Part shown: positions 1 through 6,627 of the stretch, one piece after another
Layout of the letters: the number at the start of each line of letters is the position of its first letter
Numbering within the stretch: the stretch's first letter is position 1
DNA from: Thermoplasmata archaeon
GTDB lineage: Archaea; Thermoplasmatota; Thermoplasmata; Thermoplasmatales; B87-G9
Length of the DNA stretch: 11,690 nt
Assembly (NCBI GenBank): GCA_003649695.1
Contig: QMSR01000021.1
Span: 1 to 11,690 of the forward strand
Direction of reading: 5' to 3'
Program-made: the position numbers and the translations under genes
The notes under the pieces: model-generated
Database searches by the model: none
What the model saw: the letters and a program-made list of their open reading frames with translations, nothing else
What the model was told of the DNA's origin: nothing

Positions 1-642
1 CTTGCCCAGCCTCCTGGCCGCCTCCAGGTAGGCCAGGTGCCCGGGGTGGAGGATGTCGAAGACCCCCGTGGCCATCACGATGTCCGCCTCCTCGAGGGGG
101 CCCCTGTAGTCCGGGTTATCCACTATCTCATAACCCTCCCCCCTGCGGAGGACCAGCTTCGCGAAGCCCCCTTCCCTGAGAACGCGGTCGTAGTCGTGGC
201 CGGCCCTGGGGCTGAATACGGCAAGGAAGGAGAAGGGCTCGTCACCCACGTTCACGGTCCTGTGGGCCCAGCCGGGGGGGACGTAGACCACGGTCCCCGG
301 CTCCATCCTCCTCCAGGATACCATGCCGGAGCGCTGCATCAGGATGAGGCCCCTCCCCCTGAGGGCCACGTAGACCTCCGGCTCCGGCTCCACGTGGTAG
401 TGGCCCTTGGTCATGAAGAGCTCCCCGGAGACGTCCCCCGGCTCTATGACCGTTAGGGCGTAGTTCAGGTGCAGGGAGGCCGCCGGGGCGAAGACCCTGT
501 ACACGACCTCATCGGACCTCCGGCGGGCCTCCTCCCTGTCCCGGAAGAAGTCGACCATGTCCCCGATCCTCCTCACGGTCACCCTCCCCGGGGGCGAGAG
601 CCTGAGGAAGTCGGGGATCCGGGAGCTTACCGGGTGCTCCAT
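1..642 (-). CDS. Cupin-type glucose-6-phosphate isomerase fused to a cytidylyltransferase-family domain (3' end cut by window)
   Basis: Read from an ATG at 642 to the left edge, this gives 214 residues with no stop, so the C-terminus lies outside the window. Residues 1 to about 180 match the archaeal cupin phosphoglucose isomerase (fructose-6-phosphate/glucose-6-phosphate interconversion). The metal-site motif TKGHYH gives H81 and H83, EVYVALRGRG gives E89, and VPPGWAHRTVN gives H127, the usual His-His-Glu-His set. Blocks such as MEPGTVVYVPP and the later AGHDY and VDNP also match the Pyrococcus enzyme as I remember it. That enzyme ends at about 190 residues. Here residues 189-214 continue into ATGVFDILHPGHLAYLEAA, the GxFDxxHxGH nucleotide-binding signature of cytidylyltransferases (archaeal FAD synthase RibL or HldE-type enzymes). 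The fusion is read directly. The specificity of the second domain cannot be judged because most of it is missing. Divergent from the helical-repeat gene. Confidence 0.88.
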   Translation of the reverse strand, partial: MEHPVSSRIPDFLRLSPPGRVTVRRIGDMVDFFRDREEARRRSDEVVYRVFAPAASLHLNYALTVIEPGDVSGELFMTKGHYHVEPEPEVYVALRGRGLILMQRSGMVSWRRMEPGTVVYVPPGWAHRTVNVGDEPFSFLAVFSPRAGHDYDRVLREGGFAKLVLRRGEGYEIVDNPDYRGPLEEADIVMATGVFDILHPGHLAYLEAARRLGK

Positions 643-678
643 CCCGTTAGGAAAGGGGCACTTAGTTGATAACGGTAA

Positions 679-690
679 GGATTTAAAGGG
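679..690. promoter_or_regulatory. Near-palindromic TATA-like box shared by two divergent genes
   Basis: The only AT-rich stretch in the 66-base gap is ATTTAAA at 681-687, which reads as TTTAAAT on the other strand. On the + strand its centre is about 25 bases before the GTG at 709, so that mRNA would be leaderless. On the minus strand the isomerase ATG at 642 is 42 bases away, giving an expected leader of roughly 15 bases. One TATA box may therefore serve both directions, but this is inferred from spacing alone. Confidence 0.5.
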
Positions 691-708
691 GAAAGGGTAA
701 GGGAGAGC

Positions 709-1188
709 GTGGACAGGGAGCTGGAGAGGAGGGCCAAGGAGCTACTGGATAAGATCGCCGCCTCCAGGGGGCCGGGTGAGAGGGCCTTCTACGAGAGGGA
801 GCTGGGCCTCCTGTACTTCGAGGCCGGCCTGAGGGGGAGGGGGGAGGGGATGCTCATCCAGGCCAGCATAAGCTTCCAGCACGCCGGCATGCACGACGAG
901 GCCTGCAACACCTACATCATGCTGGGGGACCTGAGGGAGGGGCTCATGGCGCTGGACGCCTACTACGCCGCCCTGGACCTGGCCGAGAGGAAGGGGCTCC
1001 CGGAGTGGGAGGTCAGGGCCCTCCTCAGCCTCGCGGGCTACTACATGAGGGGGATGCACGTCGAGGAGGCCCTCTGGTTCGTGGAGAAGGCCTGGAGGGT
1101 CGTCGAGAGCAGGGGGGTCGAGGAGCACAGGGAGGCCGTGGAGGCCCTGAGGAACTCGCTGAAGAGGATGCTCGGAAAAATGAATTAA
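709..1188 (+). CDS. Small TPR-like helical-repeat protein, function unknown
   Basis: 159 residues starting at GTG 709, chosen because a TATA-like box lies about 25 bases upstream. The protein appears wholly alpha-helical, rich in Leu, Ala, Glu and Arg, with paired helices of roughly 34-40 residues typical of tetratricopeptide-like folds. Examples are the stretches around residues 24-45 (FYERELGLLYFEAG), 53-78 (SISFQHAGMHDEA, then MLGDLREGL), 80-95 (ALDAYYAALDLAERKG) and 101-135 (ALLSLAGYYMRG, then VEEALWFVEKAWRVV). There is no signal peptide, membrane segment or catalytic motif, so a cytoplasmic scaffold or protein-binding role is the most that can be inferred. It lies 25 bases before the acidic small protein on the same strand. 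I do not recognise a named family. The TPR-like call is from pattern, not from a search. Confidence 0.75.
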   Translation: MDRELERRAKELLDKIAASRGPGERAFYERELGLLYFEAGLRGRGEGMLIQASISFQHAGMHDEACNTYIMLGDLREGLMALDAYYAALDLAERKGLPEWEVRALLSLAGYYMRGMHVEEALWFVEKAWRVVESRGVEEHREAVEALRNSLKRMLGKMN

Positions 1189-1192
1189 TATA
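1185..1192 (+). promoter_or_regulatory. TATA-like box for the acidic small protein
   Basis: TTAATATA overlaps the TAA stop (1186-1188) of the preceding gene. Its centre is about 26 bases before the GTG at 1214, predicting a leaderless mRNA. The purine stretch AGGAGGAGGG at 1192-1201 resembles a Shine-Dalgarno site but lies some 13 bases or more from the start, so it is probably not what sets translation. The small gene may thus have its own promoter in addition to any read-through. Confidence 0.5.
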
Positions 1193-1213
1193 GGAGGAGG
1201 GCCTCACGATTCC

Positions 1214-1423
1214 GTGATCGACGAGTACGAGGAGGTCGCCAAGATAGAGATCGAGGAGGAGGACGGGGAGTACAGGGCCCTAGTCTGGACCCCGCTGGGA
1301 GGGGAGAGGGAGTTCCGGGGGTCCCTGGAGGAGGTCCTGGAGCAGATCCTCGTGGACCTCAGGGAGGAGTTCTCCTCCGAGATCGACACCACGGGCGGCC
1401 TGGAGCCCCTGGAGGAGGAGTGA
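1214..1423 (+). CDS. Very acidic 69-residue protein, function unknown
   Basis: Starts at GTG 1214, with a TATA-like box centred about 26 bases upstream, and ends at TGA 1421-1423. About 24 of 69 residues are Asp or Glu against only five Lys or Arg, so it is strongly acidic. Residues 8-37 look like a small beta-rich unit (VAKIEIEEEDGEYRALVW, then a turn and REFRG). Residues 38-53 form one amphipathic helix (LEEVLEQILVDLREEF). The tail is acidic. There is no Cys and no signal peptide. A small cytoplasmic beta-beta-alpha protein is plausible, but I recognise no family. The coding frame is supported by its compositional fit, its promoter spacing and its precise abutment with the helicase stop. 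Its own stop and the helicase stop together form the palindrome TGATCA at 1421-1426. Confidence 0.72.
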   Translation: MIDEYEEVAKIEIEEEDGEYRALVWTPLGGEREFRGSLEEVLEQILVDLREEFSSEIDTTGGLEPLEEE

Positions 1424-3268
1424 TCAGAAGAAGGCCCTAGCGGCCTCCCAGGGCCTCGTGCTCCTCAGCATCTCCCCTATGTAGCGGCGGAAGCGCGCGG
1501 CCCTCCTGTCCAGGATCACCGCCACCCCCCTGTCCCTCTCGCTCCTGATGAGCCTCCCAATCGCCTGCAGCATCCTCCTCGCCGCCGGGGCCTCGAAGGC
1601 GTGCCTCCAGCCGTTCTTCCCCCTGTCGCTGTAGTACCTCTCTATGGCCCTGGCCTTGGCCGTGGGCTTCGGATAGGGTATGCCCACGAGGATCACGAGC
1701 TCCAGCTTCGTTCCCGGGTAGTCCATGCCCTCGGCCAGCCTCCCACCGGCGACGGAGACCAGGACTCCCCCTCCCTCCAGGAAGTCCGTGAACATCCGCA
1801 TGAGCTCCGCCTGGCCCAGGGATCCGTCGTCCACGTAGGCCCCGGGGATCCCCACCATGGGCCAGATCCGGTTCAGGAGGTCGTAGCTCGGGAAGAAGAC
1901 GGCGGCGTTCCTGTCCACCTCGTCCAGGATCCTCCTCACCCTGTGGGCGATCTCCTCCGCCATCCTGGGGTCCCTCCTCAGGACCTCGTACCTGGTGGTC
2001 ACGCTCGGGTCGTAGATCACGAGGCGGTTCCTCCTGGGGAACGGGGAGGGGAGTGAGAGGGTCTCCGCGTCCGGGAGGCCGGTCTCCTCGGCGAAGACGT
2101 CCAGGGGCCTCAGGGTCCCGGACATGAGGAGGGTGGCGTGGGTCTCCCTCAGGACGAGGAGCCCCCTGGCGGGGTCGAGGGCGTAGACCTCCAGGTACGG
2201 CCTCCCTCCCTCGACCCCGACGATGTGGATGAGGTCCTCCTCCCGGGCCCCCATCCAGTGCTCTAGGAAGGCCCCCAGGTACCTGAGGTAGGACCTGGGC
2301 AGCTTGCCCTCCTTCAGCCTCTGGGCGGCGATGGCCTCCCCCGCCTCGTAGAGCTGGACCGCCATGTAGGCGAGCTCCGTCCTGTTCACCCCCAGCAGCC
2401 TGCCGAGCCTGGACTCCACCTCACCCGGGGGGACCACCGCGTCCTCCTCCTCCACCAGCTCCTCCATCAGGGAGTGCATGACCACCTCGAGGGCGGAGGC
2501 CAGGTCGGCCGCGGGGATTCCCCGGAGCAGGACGACCCCGTTCCTCTCCGCCTCCGAGGACGCGGCCCTGAGGGTCCAGGTCGTGAGCCTGGCAGAGCGC
2601 AGCTCCCTACCGAAGTCTGGGAGGTTGTGGGCCTCGTCCACGATGAGGATCACGTCCTCCTCCGAGACCCCCATGGAGTCCAGGAGCCTGGGCCTAATGC
2701 TCGGGCTGAGGAAGTAGTTGTAGGGTACCGCCACCACCAGGGCCTCTCCCAGGGCCTCCCTCAGGAGCTCGTAGGGGCAGATCCTCCTCTCCATCCCCCA
2801 GGCGAGGACCTCCTCCGGCATGGGTAGGGTGCGGAGGAAGGCGATGGCCTCGTCCCTGTGCAGGAGGAGGTTGTTGTAGTACTCGTCTCCCTCCTTCCTC
2901 ATCCTGGAGCAGAACCTGGAGAGCTCCTCGGGGGTCCCGTTCCTCAGCTCCCTGTCCTCGAAGACGTAGGGGCAGAGGTGGGACCTCCCCTGGAGGGCGA
3001 CGCCGAAGACCTCCTCCCTCTCGGCTATCCTCCTCAGCTCCACCATCACCTGCCTCTGCTGGGAGAGGGTCCTAGTGGCGTAGACGACCCTCTTCCCCAG
3101 CTCCCTGGCAGCGGAGACCGCGGGGACCAGGGCAGCCACCGTCTTCCCGAACCCCGTGCCCGCCTCGACTATGGCCCTTCCCCCCGCGAGGAAGAGCCGG
3201 TGGAGGCTGGCCACGAGCTCGCCCTGCATGGGCCTGGGCTCGTACGGGAAGATGGAGAACGGGTCCAC
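1424..3268 (-). CDS. XPD/Rad3/DinG-like superfamily 2 DNA helicase
   Basis: 614 residues from GTG at 3268. Helicase motifs appear in order: Walker A EAGTGFGKT (35-43), motif Ia region ATRTLSQQ (64-71), DEAH box IVDEAHN (209-215), motif III LMSGTL (381-386), motif V region GGRLAEGMDYPG (508-519), and motif VI QAIGRLIRSERDRG (568-581). This is the XPD/Rad3 pattern: ATP-driven 5'-3' DNA unwinding, in archaea linked to repair. Family members carry an inserted 4Fe-4S domain between motifs Ia and II held by four Cys. Here only C99 (HLCPY), C120 (RFCSRM) and C164 (RICPYEL) are present in that interval. Length is somewhat above that of crenarchaeal XPD (about 550). It is divergent from leucyl-tRNA synthetase across 75 bases and abuts the acidic gene's stop with no gap. 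It could be the genuine XPD or a related paralogue, so no symbol is given. Confidence 0.92.
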   Translation of the reverse strand: MDPFSIFPYEPRPMQGELVASLHRLFLAGGRAIVEAGTGFGKTVAALVPAVSAARELGKRVVYATRTLSQQRQVMVELRRIAEREEVFGVALQGRSHLCPYVFEDRELRNGTPEELSRFCSRMRKEGDEYYNNLLLHRDEAIAFLRTLPMPEEVLAWGMERRICPYELLREALGEALVVAVPYNYFLSPSIRPRLLDSMGVSEEDVILIVDEAHNLPDFGRELRSARLTTWTLRAASSEAERNGVVLLRGIPAADLASALEVVMHSLMEELVEEEDAVVPPGEVESRLGRLLGVNRTELAYMAVQLYEAGEAIAAQRLKEGKLPRSYLRYLGAFLEHWMGAREEDLIHIVGVEGGRPYLEVYALDPARGLLVLRETHATLLMSGTLRPLDVFAEETGLPDAETLSLPSPFPRRNRLVIYDPSVTTRYEVLRRDPRMAEEIAHRVRRILDEVDRNAAVFFPSYDLLNRIWPMVGIPGAYVDDGSLGQAELMRMFTDFLEGGGVLVSVAGGRLAEGMDYPGTKLELVILVGIPYPKPTAKARAIERYYSDRGKNGWRHAFEAPAARRMLQAIGRLIRSERDRGVAVILDRRAARFRRYIGEMLRSTRPWEAARAFF

Positions 3269-3289
3269 CGGCGTCTCAACCCCTTTCCA

Positions 3290-3320
3290 CCCTTAACCCT
3301 AACGATTAATGCTTAAAGGC
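3290..3320. promoter_or_regulatory. Divergent promoter region between helicase and leucyl-tRNA synthetase
   Basis: The 75-base gap holds three TTAA-centred AT-rich cores: 3293-3296, 3306-3309 (ATTAAT) and 3313-3317 (TTAAA). The last is centred about 28 bases before the synthetase ATG at 3344, consistent with a nearly leaderless + strand mRNA. The first is about 26 bases before the helicase GTG at 3268 on the minus strand but is a weak match to a TATA box (GTTAAG). The middle one could serve either direction. Assignments rest on spacing only. Confidence 0.45.
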
Positions 3321-3343
3321 TTGGCTCGGATGCAGTCCTCAGG

Positions 3344-6205
3344 ATGGCGGACTTCCTCGGTTGGCTGAGGGACATAGAGGCCAAGTGGCAGAGGGCCTGG
3401 AGGGAGAGCAAGGCCTTCGAGCCCTCCCCCGATCCCTCCAGGGAGAAGTTCTTCATCACGGTCCCCTACCCCTACTCCAACGGCCCCCTGCACATCGGGC
3501 ACGGGAGGGCGTACACAATCGGGGACATCATAGCCAGGTACTGGAGGCTGAAGGGGAAGAACGTCCTCTTCCCCATGGCGTTCCACATAACGGGCACCCC
3601 CATCCTGGCCTTCTCGGAGCGCATCGCCATGGGCGACGAGAGGGTCATCTCCGACTACAGGCACTACATCGAGCTCTACGAGGGGGAGGGCGCAGACGTG
3701 GACGCTATCCTAGAGAGCTTCAAGGACCCCCTGAGGCTCGCGACCTACTTCGCCTCCAAGATGATGGCCGACTTCGACGCCATCGGGTACTCCATTGACT
3801 GGAGGAGGAGGTTCCACACCGGGGAGCCCGTCTACAACGCCTTCGTGGAGTGGCAGTACGGGAAGCTCAGGGAGCTGGGCCTCATCACGCGGGGCGACCA
3901 CTACGTCACCTACTGCCTCCTCCACAGGCAGCCGGAGGGGGAGGACGACATCCAGGACGCGGACGTGAACCCCGTCGAGATCGTGGAGTACACGGCCATC
4001 CTGTTCCGGATCGAGGGGACGGACGAGTACCTCGTGGCCTCCACCCTGAGGCCCGAGACCCTGTTCGGGGCGACGAACATGTGGGTGAGGCCAGAGGCCG
4101 AGCACGTCCTCGTCCGCTTCAAGGGCAAGAAGATCTACGTAACCAAGGAGGCGCTCGTCAAGCTCCAGCACCAGCACCCGGGCGAGGACCTAGAGGTCCT
4201 GAGGGAGGGCGTCAGGGGTGAGGAGCTCCTGGGCAGGAGGGTCGTTACGCCCCTCGGCGACGTCATACCCGTGCTGCCGGCGGAGTTCGTGGACCCGGAC
4301 GTAGCCACGGGCATCGTGTACTCGGAGCCCAGCGACGCGCCCTACGACCTGGCCGCCCTCTGGGACCTCGAGAGGGACCCCTCCCTCCTGACCAGGTACG
4401 GCCTCGACCCCTCCATCATGGAGGAGGTGAGGATGAGGAAGATCATAGAGGTGCCCGGGGTCGAGGGCCACCACGCGGAGGTCGTGATGAGGGAGATGGG
4501 GATCAGGGACCAGAGGGATCCCAGGCTGGAGGAGGCTACGGAGCTCGTCTACAAGCAGCAGTACTACAACGGCGTCCTTAGGGTACCCGATGACAGGTTC
4601 GACGGCCTCCCGGTGCGGGAGGCCAAGGAGGCCGTCAGGGACTGGCTCATATCCGAGGGCAATGCCTTCATCTTCTACGAGCTGAACAGGAAGGCCTTCT
4701 GCCGCTCGGGCGGCAAGATCATAGTGGCCAGGATAACGGGGCAGTGGTTCATCGACTACTCGGTCCCCTGGTGGAAGGAGAGGACCAGGGAGCTGGTCCG
4801 GGAGATGACCATCCTCCCGGAGAAGTACAGGAAGGCTTTCCTGGACGTGATAGACTGGCTCGAGAGGAGGCCGTGCGCGAGGCTCAGGGGCCTGGGGACC
4901 AGGCTGCCCTTCGACAGGAGGTGGGTCATCGAGAGCCTCAGCGACAGCACCATCTACATGGCCTTCTACACCATCGCCCACATCATCAGGAGGGAGGGGA
5001 TCGGGAAGGAGAAGCTGATACCGGAGGTCTTCGACTACGTCTTCCTCGGCGAGGGGGACGCGGGCGAGGTCTCCCGCAGGAGCGGGATCCCGGAGGGGGT
5101 CCTGGAGGAGATGAGGAGGGAGTTCCTCTACTGGTACCCCGTGGACCTCAGGAACACGGGCACGCCGCACATCAGCAACCACCTTTCCTTCTTCCTCTTC
5201 CACCACACGGCCATCTTCCCGAGGGAGCACTGGCCCAGGGCGATCACCCTGCTGGAGGTCCTCATCAGGGAGGGGGCGAAGATGAGCAAGAGCAAGGGGA
5301 ACGTCATCCTCCTCAGGGACATCTCCAGGAGGTACTCGGCAGACCTCTTCCGCTTCTACATAGCCTTCGCCGCGAACCCAGACTCGGTCCTGGACTGGAG
5401 GGAGGAGGAGGTGGCCAGGGCCAGGGGGATGCTGCAGAAGATGGTCTCGTACCTCGAGGACTCCATGGCCGCCAAGGGGGGCGTGGACCCCCACATCAGG
5501 AGGTGGTTCATCTCCAGGTTCTGGGGGCACCTCGAAGCGGCGGAGAAGGCCTTCTCCCAGATGAAGATCAGGAACTTCGCCTTCGAGCTCGTGAAGGCGG
5601 TCCTGGACGACCTGGACTACGTGTCGGAGCGCAGGGGTAGGGGCGAGGCCCTGGTCCTCCTGAGGGAGGTGGCCCCGGACTGGCTGAGGGCCGTGTCGCC
5701 CATCATACCGCACATCGCCGAGGAGTTCTGGCACAGGCTCGGCAACGAGGGTTTCGTCTCCCTGGAGCGGTGGCCCGGTCCCGGGACGAGGTACCCGGAG
5801 GACGAGGAGATGGAGGACGCCGTCATGGGGCTCGAGGCGGACCTCAGGGACCTGATCAGGGTGCTCGGGGGCGGCAGGAGGGCCAGGATCATCGTGGCTG
5901 CGGGGTGGAAGAGGGAGTTCCTGTCCAGGGTCTCCGAGGGGGCGAGGCCCGAGGAGGCCGCCAAGGGGGTGCCCAGGGAGCTCAGGGCTGAGGCCTTCCG
6001 CATCGCCTCCATGATCCGGAAGAGGAGGTACGAGGTGCCCACAAGGGTTCCGGATCAGGGGGAGGAGATAGCCCTCATCGAGGGCGCCAGGGAGTACCTC
6101 TCCAGGAGGACGGGACTGGAGATCGTGGTGGAGAGGGAGGAGGACTCGGACTCCCCCAGGGCCGGGAACGCGCTGCCCCTGAGGCCAGCAATCCACATCG
6201 ATTAG
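3344..6205 (+). CDS. leuS: Leucyl-tRNA synthetase, archaeal/eukaryotic type
   Basis: 953 residues, a normal length for archaeal LeuRS. It charges tRNA(Leu) with leucine using ATP in the cytoplasm and removes mischarged amino acids in an inserted editing domain. The class I signatures are both present: HIGH at 50-53 within PYPYSNGPLHIGHGR, and KMSKS at 646-650 (AKMSKSKGNVI). The inserted editing domain contains the threonine-rich TLRPETLFG motif (234-242) and an Asp at 335 in SDAPYD, the likely counterpart of the conserved editing aspartate. LRGLGTRLPFDRRWVIESLS before KMSKS is typical of the archaeal enzyme. A helical anticodon-binding domain follows from about 690, and then a C-terminal domain. 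ATG 3344 is chosen because of the TATA-like box about 28 bases upstream. An ATG at 3330 is in another frame. The gene ends four bases inside archease. Confidence 0.97.
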   Translation: MADFLGWLRDIEAKWQRAWRESKAFEPSPDPSREKFFITVPYPYSNGPLHIGHGRAYTIGDIIARYWRLKGKNVLFPMAFHITGTPILAFSERIAMGDERVISDYRHYIELYEGEGADVDAILESFKDPLRLATYFASKMMADFDAIGYSIDWRRRFHTGEPVYNAFVEWQYGKLRELGLITRGDHYVTYCLLHRQPEGEDDIQDADVNPVEIVEYTAILFRIEGTDEYLVASTLRPETLFGATNMWVRPEAEHVLVRFKGKKIYVTKEALVKLQHQHPGEDLEVLREGVRGEELLGRRVVTPLGDVIPVLPAEFVDPDVATGIVYSEPSDAPYDLAALWDLERDPSLLTRYGLDPSIMEEVRMRKIIEVPGVEGHHAEVVMREMGIRDQRDPRLEEATELVYKQQYYNGVLRVPDDRFDGLPVREAKEAVRDWLISEGNAFIFYELNRKAFCRSGGKIIVARITGQWFIDYSVPWWKERTRELVREMTILPEKYRKAFLDVIDWLERRPCARLRGLGTRLPFDRRWVIESLSDSTIYMAFYTIAHIIRREGIGKEKLIPEVFDYVFLGEGDAGEVSRRSGIPEGVLEEMRREFLYWYPVDLRNTGTPHISNHLSFFLFHHTAIFPREHWPRAITLLEVLIREGAKMSKSKGNVILLRDISRRYSADLFRFYIAFAANPDSVLDWREEEVARARGMLQKMVSYLEDSMAAKGGVDPHIRRWFISRFWGHLEAAEKAFSQMKIRNFAFELVKAVLDDLDYVSERRGRGEALVLLREVAPDWLRAVSPIIPHIAEEFWHRLGNEGFVSLERWPGPGTRYPEDEEMEDAVMGLEADLRDLIRVLGGGRRARIIVAAGWKREFLSRVSEGARPEEAAKGVPRELRAEAFRIASMIRKRRYEVPTRVPDQGEEIALIEGAREYLSRRTGLEIVVEREEDSDSPRAGNALPLRPAIHID

Positions 6206-6618
6206 ACGTCGAAGAGGATCCTCAGCCTGCCCCTTGGGTCTACCTCGAGCATGTGCCTGGTTACGGCCTTCACCTCCAGGTGAATGCCGTGCCTCCGTGG
6301 GTCGGCCCTCTCCCCGCGGGCCATTACCCTGACCCTGGGCGGGTCCAACGAGAGCTCCAGCACCCTGACCTCGCGGGGAACGAATCCCTCGGTGTCCAGG
6401 AGGAACAGGAACTCCTCGAGCAGCGAGACCACCAGGTCGCCCAGGTCCTCGCCCCCCACCTCCACCACCCTCTCCTCCTTCGGCTCGACCTTTTCCAGGT
6501 CTAACATGAGGTCGAACATGGCGAGGACGGCCGTCTCCAGGGCCCTCTCCAGGCCCTCCTCCTCCACCTCGATCCCCACGTCGGCCGTGTGCTCCAGGAT
6601 CTTATACCTGGGCCTCAT
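6202..6618 (-). CDS. Archease (cofactor of the RtcB tRNA/RNA ligase)
   Basis: 138 residues from ATG 6618. Archease assists RtcB, the GTP-dependent RNA ligase that joins tRNA exons, by promoting its guanylylation. The N-terminal signature YKILEHTADVGIEV is diagnostic. Near the C-terminus, LEVKAVTRHMLEVD and the terminal FDV are also typical, and the size matches the family. Start choice: a TATA-like AATAAA (minus strand, 6648-6653) lies about 26 bases before a GTG at 6624 and about 32 before the ATG at 6618, so either could be used. A TTG at 6633 is too close to the box. Family members usually begin only a few residues before the HTAD motif, which favours 6618. No rtcB is visible here. The stop overlaps the LeuRS stop (6202-6205), and the start is only nine bases from that of the divergent archaeosortase. 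Confidence 0.95.
   Translation of the reverse strand: MRPRYKILEHTADVGIEVEEEGLERALETAVLAMFDLMLDLEKVEPKEERVVEVGGEDLGDLVVSLLEEFLFLLDTEGFVPREVRVLELSLDPPRVRVMARGERADPRRHGIHLEVKAVTRHMLEVDPRGRLRILFDV
6602..6607 (+). promoter_or_regulatory. TATA-like box for the archaeosortase, inside the archease gene
   Basis: TTATAC is centred about 24 bases before the GTG at 6628, the start preferred for the archaeosortase. It lies within the first codons of archease on the other strand. This supports 6628 over an upstream in-frame GTG at 6589, which would precede the box. Confidence 0.45.
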
Positions 6619-6627
6619 TCCCACATC

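Noticed and set aside
37..669. Two plus-strand open frames (37-456 and 469-669) at the left end
   Set aside because: They are antisense to the isomerase fusion gene, whose metal-site and nucleotide-binding motifs are clear. Their translations are Pro/His/Gly-rich low-information shadows.
1192..1201. AGGAGGAGGG as a ribosome-binding site for the acidic protein
   Set aside because: Spacing to GTG 1214 is too long, and the same purine runs are abundant inside genes here because of AGG/GAG codons.
3301..3343. Possible small RNA or riboswitch upstream of leucyl-tRNA synthetase
   Set aside because: The predicted transcript begins only a few bases before the start codon, and no stable hairpin pair was visible in the 75-base gap.
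4190..6196. A 668-codon open frame on the minus strand opposite leucyl-tRNA synthetase
   Set aside because: It is antisense to an unmistakable synthetase. Its translation is a Pro/Gly/His/Glu/Leu-rich mixture without domains, as expected from complementing GC-rich AGG/GAG-heavy codons.
6589..6627. A longer archaeosortase start at GTG 6589
   Set aside because: The added residues (MLQDLIPGPHSHI) are encoded antisense to the archease signature region, precede the TATA-like box at 6602, and are not hydrophobic or family-like.
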